64,000 nt of DNA from Frederiksenia canicola (GTDB taxonomy: Bacteria > Pseudomonadota > Gammaproteobacteria > Enterobacterales > Pasteurellaceae): the NCBI RefSeq assembly GCF_011455495.1, contig NZ_CP015029.1, forward strand, positions 648,740-712,739, given 5' to 3'. Each line of letters opens with the position of its first letter. The stretch's first letter is position 1. The notes under the pieces were generated by a model, which was given only the letters and a program-made list of their open reading frames with translations, was not told the DNA's origin and did no database searches. This document shows positions 28,001 through 38,278 of the stretch, piece after piece. A program made the position numbers and the translations under genes.

Positions 28001-28023
28001 TAGCTCAAACCTTGAAGGAGCTA
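28001..28023 (+). promoter_or_regulatory. Inverted repeat that pairs with the recC Shine-Dalgarno
   Basis: TAGCTC (28001-28006) and GAGCTA (28018-28023) can pair across 11 bases. The right arm contains part of the recC ribosome binding site AAGGAG. This could limit recC translation when the com transcript reads through. It is short and may be chance. Confidence 0.35.
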
Positions 28024-28025
28024 CA

Positions 28026-31000
28026 ATGTTTACTGTTTATTACTCCAACCAAATTACTCACAATAAAGATCTGCTGATCGAAATTCTAAAACAAGATCCA
28101 AATCCAAACCCATTTAGCCAAGAAACCGTGCTTGTGCAAAGTTTAGGAATGGCACAATGGCTACAAATGCAGCTTGCTGAGAAAATAGGGGTGGCGGGTA
28201 ATATTCAATTTCCTTATCCTACCAACTTTCTATGGCAACAATATCGTTTACTCTTTCCCGAATTGCCGAAAGAAAATATTTTTGATCGCCAAATTATGGT
28301 TTGGTGGTTAATGCGATTATTACCCAATTACTTACATTTGCCAGAATTTAGCTCCTTATCGCATTATTTAAAAGAGGCGGAACAATTAAAACAATATCAA
28401 TTAGCTGAGAAAATTGCGGCATTATTTGACCAATATTTAGTTTATCGTCCCCATTGGCTTGTTTATTGGGAAGAAAACCAATTAGATAAGGTTTTAAATG
28501 AAATGCGTAATAGTATCTCTTTTCATAGTAAAAACCTACCTGAAATTGAAACAAATATGCAATGGCAAGCGATTTTATGGAATGCTTTAGTTAAGGAAAT
28601 TAAAAAGCAGACATCGGAAATTATTTTTAATACTTCTCACCGAGCCTATTTGCAAGAGCATTATTTTAATAAATTAGATAACTTGACTTTGTTAGAAAAA
28701 GAAATGCTACCAAAACGTATTTTTATATTTGGTATTTCCTATTTGCCACAAACCCAATTATCGGTATTAAAGAAATTAAGTGAGTATTGCCACATACATT
28801 TGTTTTTTACGAATCCAAGTGAGTTTTATTGGGCAAATGATAGAGAAGATAAAGTATTAGCAAGATTAGCGTTAAAAAAGCATATCAGTAAAGATGAGTT
28901 AGCCGCATTATTTTCAGAACAAGGTAATCCATTATTAACCAGCTGGGGGAAACAAGGAAAAGAGTTTCTGAATTTGCTTACAGAATATGAATTGCAAAGT
29001 ATAGACTATTTCCAACCGCTTGCAGAAAAAAGTTTACTTCATCAAATTAAAAATGCAATTTTAAATTCAGAATATCAATCTGAATTAGTATTAGACTCTC
29101 ATGATGAGTCTGTTCAGATTCACTCTTGTCATAGCAAAATGCGAGAGATTGAAGTATTACATAATCAGTTATTATATTTATTTGAACAATATCCTGAACT
29201 TTCACCAAAAGACATTATTGTGATGTCGGCAGATATTGACAGTTATGCCCCTTATATTAATGCCGTATTTTCTGTTTATGAACGTACTGATGCTAGATTT
29301 ATTCCATTCACGTTATCTGACCAAAAAGTCAATTATATTGATCCCATTATTTCTAGCTTTCTAAATTTATTATCAATTAAAGAACGGAAATTTACTGTTG
29401 AGGAGATCTTTTCATTCTTTGATATTCAGGCAATTCGAGAAAAATATCAATTGTCCGATATTCAGCTAGGCTTATTAAGGGAATGGGTTGAGCTATCTGG
29501 AATTCGGGCTGGGCTGAATCAACAAAACCCAACGTGGGCGAATTATAACTCGTGGGAAAATGGGTTAAATCGTTTATTGCTTGGTACAAGCCTTAAAGCG
29601 GAAAATAACCCATGGCAAGGTCTGTTAGCCTTTAATGAAAGTTATGGCTTAGCGGCGGAAATAATCGGATCACTTGCAAAATTTATTGAAAATCTGACCG
29701 CTTGGGTAACATTTGTTCATAAGCCACACACATTATTTGATTGGAAAACGAAACTTATTGAAATAGTTGATCAGTTTTATCAATCAAATACAGAGCATTC
29801 AGCAACGATATTAACGATCTATGAGGTAATTGAAACTTTCTCAAGCCGAGTAGAACAGACGAATTTTAGTGAAGAAATCGAGATTGACATTATTTCTTCA
29901 GTATTTGAACAGCAATTAAGTGAGCAGCGTAATAATTTAAATTTTCTTGTTGGTAAAGTGAATTTTTGTACGTTGTTACCGATGAGAGCGATTCCTTTTA
30001 AAGTAGTCTGTTTACTGGGTATGAATGAAGGTGAGTTTCCTCGTCAGCAAGTATTAAATAATTTCGATTTAATGCAATATGCTCCACAAAAAGGTGATCG
30101 TGCTAAACGTGATGATGATCGTTATCTTTTTTTAGAATCGTTATTGTCTGCTCAAGATATTTTTTATATTAGTTATATTGGACAATCTTTAAAGGATAGC
30201 CAACCAAAATTACCTTCTATTTTAGTGTCACAATTAATTGATTATATAGATGAAAGGTTAATTGATGATAAGACGTTAGTGGTCAATAATCACCCGATGA
30301 CTGTTTTTAGTCCAAATAATTTTATCAATAGCAATGCTTATGATAAAGAGTGGTTGAAAGCAAAAAATCAATATTCACAATCGGATGAGTTTTTAATTCA
30401 TTTGGGAAGTCGTGCTGAGTTGCCAGGTGAAATTGAGTTATCAGAATTAATAAATTATATTCAATCACCTTTAAAATGGTTCTTCAATAACCAGTTAGGT
30501 ATTTATTTGGAGAGTTATGATCAAGAAATAAAGGAATCAGAAAATTTTTATCTTTCTGCGCTAGATAAGTTCAATTTATTAGCTGGATTGTTAAATATAG
30601 ATTTACAGCATTTATCACAGTTCTTTGAGAATGCAAAATTAAAAGGGGAACTACCCGCTTGTCGTTTTGCCGAAGTTAGCCAAGAAGAGTTACATAGCTC
30701 AATTTCTATGCTACATCAAGTATTATCTCCTTATTTAATGGAGCCGGCGGATATGATAGAGGTTAACTTATCGCTCCAATCTTCTCAATATGCTGTTAAG
30801 TTAGTCGCGAATGTTCAAAATAAATTTGATGATCATATCATTCAATGGCGTGTAGGAGATTTGCGAGATAAAGATATTATTTATTGTTGGTTAAATTATC
30901 TGGTATTAAAAGCAAGTAATAGCCAGATTGCTCGTTTTCAATTTTATTATCGAACAGGGAAAGACGTAGGCTATTTGTCTTTTAAATCAATTTCGCCTGA

Positions 31001-31283
31001 TGAGGCGAGAAATATATTGGCTTGCTATATTGAAGATTATTTAGCCAGTTTCAAACAACTTAGGTGGGCAATAACGCAAGATATTGCGGATTATTTGAAA
31101 AAATCGGCTGCGGGAAAAACTTCTGAAATAGAGCTGTGTCAAACCACAATGCAATCAAGTAGTGATGTATATTTAAAACGCATATTGGTTCAATCAGATC
31201 AATTAGATTATCTCGATATACATCAACGTACATTAAATTGGTTTGAACCAATGATGCAACATATTGAAAAGGAGACCAAATGA
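28026..31283 (+). CDS. recC: Exodeoxyribonuclease V subunit gamma RecC
   Basis: RecC is the Chi-recognition and scaffold subunit of RecBCD, which processes double-strand ends for recombination. The 1085-residue protein starts MFTVYYSNQI and has the family's QSLGMAQWLQMQLAEKIGVAGNIQFPYP-type N-terminus (residues 38-64), then an inactive helicase-like core and nuclease-like C-terminal domain. Conserved LLGMNEGEFPRQ lies near residue 670. It lies 50 bases after comQ and may be partly co-transcribed with the competence operon. Its TGA overlaps the pitrilysin ATG (31280-31283). recB and recD are not in the window. An uptake sequence lies inside at about 29695. Confidence 0.93.
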   Translation: MFTVYYSNQITHNKDLLIEILKQDPNPNPFSQETVLVQSLGMAQWLQMQLAEKIGVAGNIQFPYPTNFLWQQYRLLFPELPKENIFDRQIMVWWLMRLLPNYLHLPEFSSLSHYLKEAEQLKQYQLAEKIAALFDQYLVYRPHWLVYWEENQLDKVLNEMRNSISFHSKNLPEIETNMQWQAILWNALVKEIKKQTSEIIFNTSHRAYLQEHYFNKLDNLTLLEKEMLPKRIFIFGISYLPQTQLSVLKKLSEYCHIHLFFTNPSEFYWANDREDKVLARLALKKHISKDELAALFSEQGNPLLTSWGKQGKEFLNLLTEYELQSIDYFQPLAEKSLLHQIKNAILNSEYQSELVLDSHDESVQIHSCHSKMREIEVLHNQLLYLFEQYPELSPKDIIVMSADIDSYAPYINAVFSVYERTDARFIPFTLSDQKVNYIDPIISSFLNLLSIKERKFTVEEIFSFFDIQAIREKYQLSDIQLGLLREWVELSGIRAGLNQQNPTWANYNSWENGLNRLLLGTSLKAENNPWQGLLAFNESYGLAAEIIGSLAKFIENLTAWVTFVHKPHTLFDWKTKLIEIVDQFYQSNTEHSATILTIYEVIETFSSRVEQTNFSEEIEIDIISSVFEQQLSEQRNNLNFLVGKVNFCTLLPMRAIPFKVVCLLGMNEGEFPRQQVLNNFDLMQYAPQKGDRAKRDDDRYLFLESLLSAQDIFYISYIGQSLKDSQPKLPSILVSQLIDYIDERLIDDKTLVVNNHPMTVFSPNNFINSNAYDKEWLKAKNQYSQSDEFLIHLGSRAELPGEIELSELINYIQSPLKWFFNNQLGIYLESYDQEIKESENFYLSALDKFNLLAGLLNIDLQHLSQFFENAKLKGELPACRFAEVSQEELHSSISMLHQVLSPYLMEPADMIEVNLSLQSSQYAVKLVANVQNKFDDHIIQWRVGDLRDKDIIYCWLNYLVLKASNSQIARFQFYYRTGKDVGYLSFKSISPDEARNILACYIEDYLASFKQLRWAITQDIADYLKKSAAGKTSEIELCQTTMQSSSDVYLKRILVQSDQLDYLDIHQRTLNWFEPMMQHIEKETK

Positions 31284-34225
31284 AAAAATCATTTCTAACA
31301 TATAGTTTGCAGGCCATTTTAGCTTTAGGGATCGTTCATTCAACCGCCATTTTTGCCAATGTTAGCCCAAATCAGGCGGGGAATAATGCAGTAATGCAGC
31401 AACAGCAAGGCTTTGAGCTGCTCAATGTGACGATTAATAAAAGCCCAACAGACAAGGCAATTTATCAGGGAATTCGTTTAGCTAATGGCATGGAAGTGCT
31501 GCTGATTTCCGATGAAAAAGCGAATAAATCCTTGATGTCGGTCGGCCTGCCAATGGGGTCAATGGAAGACCCAATACAGCAGCAAGGGCTTGCTCACTAT
31601 CTTGAGCATATGATTCTAATGGGCTCGAAATCCTTCCCCGAAACCAATAGTTTAGATGGTTTTTTGACGAAAAACGGCGGCTATAATAATGCTTACACCG
31701 CTTCAGATCGCACTGTGTATTTTTTAGAAGTGAACAACAACGCTTTTGATGAAGCCGTTGCTCGCTTATCTGACGCTTTTGCAGCCCCATTATTATCCGA
31801 AACCAATGCGAAGAAAGAGGTTAATGCCGTTAATGCCGAAATGGTGAGAGCAAAATCAAGCGATGGTTTTTTAATGCACGATGTCAATTTAGCCACTGCG
31901 AACCCAAATCACCCGATTACGAAATTTGCGGTTGGAAATAAAATTACCTTATCGGATAAAGAAGGCAGTAAATTACAAGACGAATTAGTGAAATTTTATC
32001 AGCAATATTATTCCGCAAATTTAATGAAAGCGGTGTTATATTCGAATCAGCCAATTGAAAAATTAGCAAAATTAGCGGAAAGCACCTTGGGAAAAGTCAC
32101 GAATAAACAATTATCGGTTCCAAAAATGGAAATGCCATTTTTTAGAGATGAAGATAAAAGTGTCATTATTGATTATAAACCAGTGAAGCCAAATAAAATG
32201 TTAGTGCTTTCATTCGATATGCCAGAAGATAAAGCGCAATTTAAACATAAAACGGCAGAGTATTTAGCCTATGTATTTAATAATAACAGCGAGGGTACCT
32301 TATCGGATTATTTAATTAAACAGGGCTTGTCCGATAGTGGCATTCAATCTAGTGGAAATGATGATGTTAGCCGCAACCGTGGGGATTTTAGTTTTTATAT
32401 TTCATTAGCCGATAAAGGATTAGCTGAGAAAGATAAAATTATTTCGCTTGTTTTCCAACAAATTGAAAAAATCAAACAAGCTGGTATTCAACAAAGTTAT
32501 TTTGATGAATTAAAAGAGAGTTTAAGCCAAGAATTTCAACATTTACAAGTAGAAAAAAGTGGTCGATATGTTGCAGGTTTAGCGAGCCAGATGATCAATT
32601 ACCCGCTCGAACATATTATCGATCAAAGCTATATTGTTGAAAGTATGGATAAATCTGCTATTCAAGCAAAATTAGCAGAAATGAATATCGATAATGTACG
32701 AATTATATTGGTGAATGATAAAGCCAAAACCGATAAAAAGACCAAATATTTTGAAGCACCTTATGCTCTGAATAAAATTACCGCAGAGCAGAAAAAACAG
32801 TGGTTAGATTTCAGCAAAAACCCTGAAATTAAATTACCTGAACTAAATCCTTACTTTGCAACGGATTTCTCTTTAAATAAGGTCGATCAAGATCGCCTAA
32901 TTCCAAAACTGATTGAACAAGGCAAAGGCACACAAATTTATGCCATGGGCAGCCATTATTTCCCGACAGAGCCGAAGGCGAATGTACTCGTGAATTTTGC
33001 TATTGAACCTAAAGTGGTTGATATTAAACAGCAAGTAGCTAGCGTGTTATTAGGCTATATGGCAGATCTAGCCCAAACAAAAATTGAATTTCAATCTAGC
33101 GTTGCGGGAATGGAATCAGGCTTTCAATTAAGTGAAAATGGTTTAGGTATTAGTGCAAATGGTTATACTCAAAATTTGTCAAAATTAATTAACGATAAAA
33201 TTCAACAATTTAGCCAGTTTGAATTAACAGAAAATATGTTAGATCAAGCTAAACAGCGTTATATCGAAGCCCTTGACAAGTTAGATAAAGAAAATTCATT
33301 GACACAAGCTAACTCTGTGTATAGTGATCTTGCAAAATTTCCTTATTTCACGCCAGAGAAGAAGCGTGAGGTATTAAATGAAATTACTTTATCTGATGTA
33401 CAAAATTTACGAAATAAGTTATTAACTCAAGCAACTAGTGTTTCAGCATTATCACTTGGGAATTTATCTGATGATCAAGTAAAAAGTTTAATCTCAGAAA
33501 CAGAAAAAACCATTAAAAATAACCATGGTAATTTTGAGAAGAAACAATATGTCGACATTAACCAAAGTCAACGTAAAATTAATGTAATTAAGAAAGTCCC
33601 CCATCAAGATAATGCGTTAACTATTGTGTATTATCCAAATAATTATGCAGAAATTGATGGAATCAGCCGAGCAATGTTAATAAAAGATATTATCTCTCGC
33701 TGGTATTTTGATGATTTACGTACTGACAAGCAGCTTGGCTATGTTGTGCACGCAGCTATGAATCGAATTGGCAAAACATCGGGATTACATTTCCTTGTTC
33801 AAAGCCCAACAGCATCTATTCAGACGATTCAACAGCATAATGAACGTTTCTTTAAAGAGACCTTAGAGAAGCTACAAAAAATGTCTGCCGAAGAATTTGA
33901 GAAATATCGCAGTAGTTTGATCGAGGTGCTTAATCATAAACCAGAATCACTTGAACAAGAGATGAGTGAGTTTAGCCTTGACTTTAGTCGTGGTAATCCG
34001 AATTTTGATCATAAGCCGAAAATCATTGAACGAGTGAAGGGGCTATCGAAACAAGATTTGATCGAGTTTTATCAACAAGCGGTCATTGATCAAAGCGGCT
34101 TTGTTTTTGCTGGCCAAGCGATTGGGGTAAATGAAAAAATCAATCAGCCCGCAGAATTTAATGGCTTTGAAAAAATCTCGAATATCGAGAAACTGCAAAG
34201 CGAATTTGAATTGAAGCAGTACTAA
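31280..34225 (+). CDS. ptrA: Pitrilysin (protease III), periplasmic zinc metalloprotease
   Basis: This M16 family peptidase cleaves small proteins and peptides in the periplasm. A signal peptide (MKKSFLTYSLQAILALG, then IVHSTAIFA) is followed by the inverted zinc motif HYLEH (about residues 106-110). The third ligand Glu lies in KKEVNAVNAEMV. Family motifs SYLEHMILMGSKSFPE-like and the C-terminal R/Y substrate-binding segment LRTDKQLGYVVHA are present. The length is 981 residues, close to E. coli Ptr (962). The start overlaps the recC stop as ATGA, recalling the recC-ptrA-recB-recD order of E. coli, here without recBD. Confidence 0.92.
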   Translation: MKKSFLTYSLQAILALGIVHSTAIFANVSPNQAGNNAVMQQQQGFELLNVTINKSPTDKAIYQGIRLANGMEVLLISDEKANKSLMSVGLPMGSMEDPIQQQGLAHYLEHMILMGSKSFPETNSLDGFLTKNGGYNNAYTASDRTVYFLEVNNNAFDEAVARLSDAFAAPLLSETNAKKEVNAVNAEMVRAKSSDGFLMHDVNLATANPNHPITKFAVGNKITLSDKEGSKLQDELVKFYQQYYSANLMKAVLYSNQPIEKLAKLAESTLGKVTNKQLSVPKMEMPFFRDEDKSVIIDYKPVKPNKMLVLSFDMPEDKAQFKHKTAEYLAYVFNNNSEGTLSDYLIKQGLSDSGIQSSGNDDVSRNRGDFSFYISLADKGLAEKDKIISLVFQQIEKIKQAGIQQSYFDELKESLSQEFQHLQVEKSGRYVAGLASQMINYPLEHIIDQSYIVESMDKSAIQAKLAEMNIDNVRIILVNDKAKTDKKTKYFEAPYALNKITAEQKKQWLDFSKNPEIKLPELNPYFATDFSLNKVDQDRLIPKLIEQGKGTQIYAMGSHYFPTEPKANVLVNFAIEPKVVDIKQQVASVLLGYMADLAQTKIEFQSSVAGMESGFQLSENGLGISANGYTQNLSKLINDKIQQFSQFELTENMLDQAKQRYIEALDKLDKENSLTQANSVYSDLAKFPYFTPEKKREVLNEITLSDVQNLRNKLLTQATSVSALSLGNLSDDQVKSLISETEKTIKNNHGNFEKKQYVDINQSQRKINVIKKVPHQDNALTIVYYPNNYAEIDGISRAMLIKDIISRWYFDDLRTDKQLGYVVHAAMNRIGKTSGLHFLVQSPTASIQTIQQHNERFFKETLEKLQKMSAEEFEKYRSSLIEVLNHKPESLEQEMSEFSLDFSRGNPNFDHKPKIIERVKGLSKQDLIEFYQQAVIDQSGFVFAGQAIGVNEKINQPAEFNGFEKISNIEKLQSEFELKQY

Positions 34226-34227
34226 CT

Positions 34228-34297
34228 ACAAGCGGTCAGATTCTGCCAATTTTTTGCCATTCGATTTGCAAAACTTTCGGAGAATCTGACCGCTTGT
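34228..34297 (+). terminator. Inverted pair of uptake sequences after ptrA
   Basis: ACAAGCGGTCAGATTCT (34228-34244) and its exact complement (34281-34297) form a 17-bp stem right after the ptrA stop at 34225. Paired uptake sequences at gene ends are commonly thought to double as terminators. Here the 36-base loop includes TTTGCAAA-type flanks, and no T-run follows, so termination would be imperfect. Confidence 0.6.
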
Positions 34298-34307
34298 AAT
34301 GCGAAAA

Positions 34308-34332
34308 ACGGCACGCATTTATCGCGTGCCGT
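34308..34332 (-). terminator. Rho-independent terminator of fklB
   Basis: ACGGCACGC and GCGTGCCGT pair around a 7-base loop; TTTTT follows on the minus strand. It lies just downstream of the fklB stop at 34352. Confidence 0.85.
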
Positions 34333-34351
34333 TGTGCTTTCTATCTTGAAA

Positions 34352-34981
34352 TTAAACGATGTCTAATAATTCCACTTCAAAAATCAAGGTGCTGAATGGT
34401 GGGATTGATGCCCCGGCACCACGCTCGCCGTAGGCGAGGTTATGTGGAATGGTTAAACGCCATTTTGAGCCGACAGGCATCATTTGTAACGCTTCAACCC
34501 AACCTGCGATCACGCCAGTGACAGGGAATTCTGCAGGGGTGCCACGTTTTACCGAGCTGTCGAACACGGTGCCATCGATCAATGAACCAGTGTAATGCAC
34601 ACGCACTTTGTCGGTTTTCGCAGGCACCTTGCCCGTACCTTCGGTTAAAATCTCATATTGCAAGCCGCTTGCGGTTTCTTTCACTGCCGCGTGTTTTTTA
34701 TTCTCTGCTAAGAATGCTTTGCCTTCTTCTTCCAATGCTTTGAACGCTTCAAGCTGTGCCGCCTCCGCACGTTGTTGCAACTCTTGTAACGCGTTGGTCA
34801 CGGTGTTGATGTCTAACGCTGGCCCGTTTTGGTTAAGTACATCGAAAATACCTTTTACCACCGCTTCTGGCTCCACGTCTAAACCGCTGCTAATAAGTTG
34901 CTGACCGATTTGTAAGCCGATACCGTATCCGCCTTGTGCTTCAAGGCTGTCTAATTTTACTGAATCTAAATTTAAAGACAT
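34352..34981 (-). CDS. fklB: FKBP-type peptidyl-prolyl cis-trans isomerase (FklB)
   Basis: This cytosolic or periplasmic proline isomerase has an N-terminal dimerisation domain (about residues 1-95, helical, with [19 protein letters not shown]). An alpha linker and a C-terminal FKBP domain follow, with [19 protein letters not shown] and [17 protein letters not shown], including the usual aromatic pocket residues Tyr, Phe, Asp and Trp. There is no signal peptide, so it is FklB (FKBP22) rather than FkpA or Mip. The length is 209 residues. GGAAAC precedes the start. It is divergent from menB, and the shared region has an uptake sequence. Confidence 0.93.
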   Translation of the reverse strand: MSLNLDSVKLDSLEAQGGYGIGLQIGQQLISSGLDVEPEAVVKGIFDVLNQNGPALDINTVTNALQELQQRAEAAQLEAFKALEEEGKAFLAENKKHAAVKETASGLQYEILTEGTGKVPAKTDKVRVHYTGSLIDGTVFDSSVKRGTPAEFPVTGVIAGWVEALQMMPVGSKWRLTIPHNLAYGERGAGASIPPFSTLIFEVELLDIV

Positions 34982-35121
34982 AATGTTTCCTTTTGTTTGA
35001 ATAACGGGCGGAGATATGGCGGCATTTTTTAGGAAAACAAGGGTAAGCGGTCAGATCCAACCAAAAATTTGCAAATTTCAGGTATAATTCGCCCGCTTGT
35101 TTTTAGAAAAAGGATCAAAAA

Positions 35122-35979
35122 ATGCAAAATCCAAAAGATGATGTGCTTTACGCCCCAGTCGAATGGGCGGATCACAGCGAAGGTTATACCGATATTCTCT
35201 ATCACAAATCGGCTGATGGGATTGCGAAAATCACCATTAACCGTCCAGAAGTTCGCAATGCGTTCCGCCCGCAAACCGTCAAAGAGATGATTCAGGCGTT
35301 TTCCGATGCTCGTTTTGATGAAAAAATCGGCGTGATCGTGCTAACAGGGCAAGGTGAAAAAGCGTTCTGTTCTGGCGGTGACCAAAAAGTACGTGGTGAC
35401 TACGGCGGTTATAAAGACGAAAGTGGCGTGCATCACTTAAATGTGTTGGATTTCCAACGGGATATTCGTAGCTGCCCGAAACCGGTGGTGGCAATGGTGG
35501 CAGGCTATGCTATCGGTGGTGGGCATGTTCTGCATATGCTGTGCGATTTAACGATTGCCGCAGAAAATGCAATTTTTGGACAGACGGGTCCAAAAGTCGG
35601 TTCATTTGACGGCGGCTGGGGAGCAAGCTATATGGCACGCATTGTTGGTCAGAAAAAAGCCCGCGAAATTTGGTTCTTATGCCGTCAATACGATGCTAAA
35701 GAAGCGTTAGAAATGGGGTTAGTTAATACCGTTGTGCCTTATGTAGATTTAGAAAAAGAGACAGTGCGTTGGTGTCGTGAAATGTTACGAAACAGTCCAA
35801 TTGCCTTGCGTTGCTTGAAAGCGGCATTAAATGCGGATTGTGACGGTCAGGCTGGCTTGCAAGAGTTGGCGGGTAACGCCACGATGTTGTTCTATATGAC
35901 TGAGGAAGGTCAAGAAGGTCGCAACGCATTTAATGAAAAACGGGCACCTGATTTCAGTAAATTCAAACGCAATCCATAA
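35122..35979 (+). CDS. menB: 1,4-dihydroxy-2-naphthoyl-CoA synthase
   Basis: MenB closes the naphthoate ring of menaquinone from o-succinylbenzoyl-CoA. The 285-residue crotonase-fold protein has [13 protein letters not shown], the oxyanion loop [16 protein letters not shown] (about residues 83-98), [22 protein letters not shown] and a C-terminal [16 protein letters not shown] motif. All are typical of MenB rather than other enoyl-CoA hydratases. A TATAAT lies at 35083-35088, and AAAAGGAT precedes the ATG. Its partners menI (17774), menH (63013) and menD (63792) are in the same window but not adjacent. Confidence 0.96.
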   Translation: MQNPKDDVLYAPVEWADHSEGYTDILYHKSADGIAKITINRPEVRNAFRPQTVKEMIQAFSDARFDEKIGVIVLTGQGEKAFCSGGDQKVRGDYGGYKDESGVHHLNVLDFQRDIRSCPKPVVAMVAGYAIGGGHVLHMLCDLTIAAENAIFGQTGPKVGSFDGGWGASYMARIVGQKKAREIWFLCRQYDAKEALEMGLVNTVVPYVDLEKETVRWCREMLRNSPIALRCLKAALNADCDGQAGLQELAGNATMLFYMTEEGQEGRNAFNEKRAPDFSKFKRNP

Positions 35980-36001
35980 CGGTTAAAGCAAAAATACAAT
36001 G

Positions 36002-36031
36002 GGGGCAAGCGGTTGCTTGCCCCATTTTTTT
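36002..36031 (+). terminator. Rho-independent terminator of menB
   Basis: GGGGCAAGC and GCTTGCCCC pair around GGTT, followed by A and then eight T. The GCAAGCGGT core of an uptake sequence forms part of the stem and loop. Confidence 0.9.
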
Positions 36032-36061
36032 TGCAAAAAATTTGGCGGAACTAACCGCTTG

Positions 36062-38023
36062 TTATAAGCATTGCTGCTGCAACTGCCCGATAATTTGTGG
36101 GTTTTCGAGAGTGGAAATATCCTGAGTAATCAGTTCATTTCTCGCAATTGAACGGAGCAACCGCCGCATAATCTTGCCAGAACGGGTTTTCGGCAGGTTG
36201 TCGGCAAAGCGAATATCTTCAGGGCGGGCGATTTTGCCGATTTCGTTCGACACCCACTGTTTCAGTTCCTCCGCCAGTTCACGAGCCTCTTCGCCTTCGG
36301 GACGCATTCCATTTAGGACGATAAAGGCAACTACTGCTTCCCCTTTGATTTCATCTGGTTTGCCAACTACCGCAGCTTCAGCCACTTTCGGGCTAGAAAC
36401 GAGTGCGGATTCAATTTCCATGGTGCCTAAACGGTGCCCTGAGACATTCAGTACATCATCTGTTCGACCTAAAATCCAGAAATAGCCGTCTTGATCGCGG
36501 TGGGCGGAGTCACCTGCCACATAATATTTACCGCCATATTCCTCAGGGAAATAGGTCGCTTTAAAGCGGTCAGGATCACGCCAAATTGTGCGAAGCATGG
36601 ATGGGAAAGGGCGTTTAATCACCAAGACGCCACCTTGATCGACCTCACATTTATTGCCGTTTTCATCAAGCACATCCGCCATAATACCTGGCAATGGCAA
36701 AGTGCAAGAACCCGGTTTAGTCGCAATCACTCCTGGGACTGGGGCTAACATAATTGATCCCGTTTCCGTTTGCCACCACGTATCAACAATCGGGCAACGA
36801 CCTTTGCCAACCACGTCATAGAACCACATCCACGCTGACGGGTTGATTGGTTCACCAACGCTACCCAGTAGCCGCAATGAGGAAAGATCGTATTTATTGG
36901 GAATATGATCGCCAAGGCGAGTCAGTGAGCGAATCAGGGTCGGAGAAGTGTAGAATACGTTGATTTTATGCCGTTGAATGATCCGCCAAATCCGACCTGG
37001 ATCTGGGTAGCTTGGTACGCCTTCATAGATCACTTGTGTCGCCCCGTTAGCAAGCGGGCCGTAGCAAACATACGAATGCCCTGTAATCCAGCCCACATCG
37101 GCGGTGCAGAAAAATACATCATCGAGCTTGTTATCAAACACCGTACGGAACGAATTTAACGCCCCGAGCAAATAGCCCCCTGTGCTATGTACAATCCCTT
37201 TTGGCTTGCCCGTTGAGCCTGAGGTATAAAGAATAAACAGCGGATCTTCGGCATTCATCCATTCAGGTTCGCAGAAAGCAGGTTGGTGGGCGGTGAGTTC
37301 GTTCCACCAAAGATCACGCCCTTTTTTCCATGGAGTATCAATGTTTACCCGATGATAAACAATCACATTTTCCACCGACTTACCACCTAATTCTAAGGCT
37401 TCATCAACCGTTTCTTTCAGTGGGATAATTTTCCCGCCCCGCAAGCCAGCATTGGCGGTAATAACGAGTTTCGCTTCCGCATCTTCAATTCGATCTCGCA
37501 ATGCACTGGCGGAAAAGCCGCCGAATACCACTGAATGCACCGCACCGATACGGGCACAGGCCTGCATGGCAATCACCGCTTCCACAATCATCGGCAAATA
37601 GATAATTACCCGATCGCCTTTTTTCACGCCTAATTCACGCAAGGCATTAGCGAAACGGCAGACCCGATTATGCAGTTGTGCATAAGTGAAAATTTGCACT
37701 TGCCCAAAATCGGATTCAAACACAATCGCTCGTTTGTCGGCTTTATCGGGCAAATGGCGGTCTAAACAGTTATAGGAAACGTTCAGCGTGCCATCGGCGA
37801 ACCATTTATAAAATGGAGCGTTGCTATCGTCAAAAATCTGCATAAATGGCTTTTTCCAGGTGATCAGTTCACGTGCCAAATCGCTCCAATAACTGAGATA
37901 ATCCTTATCTGCAAAGTCCCACAACTCCTGATAGCTTTCAAGCCCCGAAATATTCGCTTGACGGCGGAAATCATCGCTCGGCTTGAAAATTCTATTCTCT
38001 TTTAGTACTACATTATGTTGCAT
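36062..38023 (-). CDS. acs: Acetyl-CoA synthetase
   Basis: Acs activates acetate to acetyl-CoA through acetyl-AMP and is used for scavenging low acetate. The 653-residue protein carries [19 protein letters not shown] (P-loop, about residue 270), the WWQTETGS motif, [25 protein letters not shown] (split across residues 500-525), and the C-terminal [13 protein letters not shown] with the Lys that is acetylated to switch the enzyme off. GGAGGC precedes the ATG. Two CRP-like sites lie about 107 and 167 bases upstream, in keeping with CRP activation known for acs in E. coli. Confidence 0.95.
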   Translation of the reverse strand: MQHNVVLKENRIFKPSDDFRRQANISGLESYQELWDFADKDYLSYWSDLARELITWKKPFMQIFDDSNAPFYKWFADGTLNVSYNCLDRHLPDKADKRAIVFESDFGQVQIFTYAQLHNRVCRFANALRELGVKKGDRVIIYLPMIVEAVIAMQACARIGAVHSVVFGGFSASALRDRIEDAEAKLVITANAGLRGGKIIPLKETVDEALELGGKSVENVIVYHRVNIDTPWKKGRDLWWNELTAHQPAFCEPEWMNAEDPLFILYTSGSTGKPKGIVHSTGGYLLGALNSFRTVFDNKLDDVFFCTADVGWITGHSYVCYGPLANGATQVIYEGVPSYPDPGRIWRIIQRHKINVFYTSPTLIRSLTRLGDHIPNKYDLSSLRLLGSVGEPINPSAWMWFYDVVGKGRCPIVDTWWQTETGSIMLAPVPGVIATKPGSCTLPLPGIMADVLDENGNKCEVDQGGVLVIKRPFPSMLRTIWRDPDRFKATYFPEEYGGKYYVAGDSAHRDQDGYFWILGRTDDVLNVSGHRLGTMEIESALVSSPKVAEAAVVGKPDEIKGEAVVAFIVLNGMRPEGEEARELAEELKQWVSNEIGKIARPEDIRFADNLPKTRSGKIMRRLLRSIARNELITQDISTLENPQIIGQLQQQCL

Positions 38024-38119
38024 AACGCCTCCAATGAATTGAGTAGAAAAGCGGATAACGGCGAGAATTTAGACGGAGTGAACAAATAATGTCAAATAAA
38101 TGTTAATTTTTTGTGCTTA

Positions 38120-38141
38120 TTTTGTGATCTTGATCGAGTTT
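38120..38141 (-). promoter_or_regulatory. Candidate CRP site, acs/phosphomutase divergent region
   Basis: TGTGA (38123-38127), a 6-base spacer TCTTGA, then TCGAG in place of TCACA. One perfect half-site and one weak one, centred about 107 bases from the acs start. Confidence 0.5.
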
Positions 38142-38179
38142 TGCAAAACTTTTGCCTGATCTGACCGCTTGTCAGCGAA

Positions 38180-38201
38180 TTGTGTGAAGCAGATCAAGAA
38201 A
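38180..38201 (-). promoter_or_regulatory. Second candidate CRP site, acs/phosphomutase divergent region
   Basis: TGTGA (38183-38187), spacer AGCAGA, then TCAAG. The centre lies 60 bases from the first candidate, so both would sit on nearly the same DNA face. It is also about 88 bases before the phosphomutase start. Confidence 0.45.
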
Positions 38202-38278
38202 TCATTAAAGCGGCATTTGTAATCGACGCTTAATCGGCTAGAATGGCTTACTTTTCATTACCTTCATTGGAGAACTTT

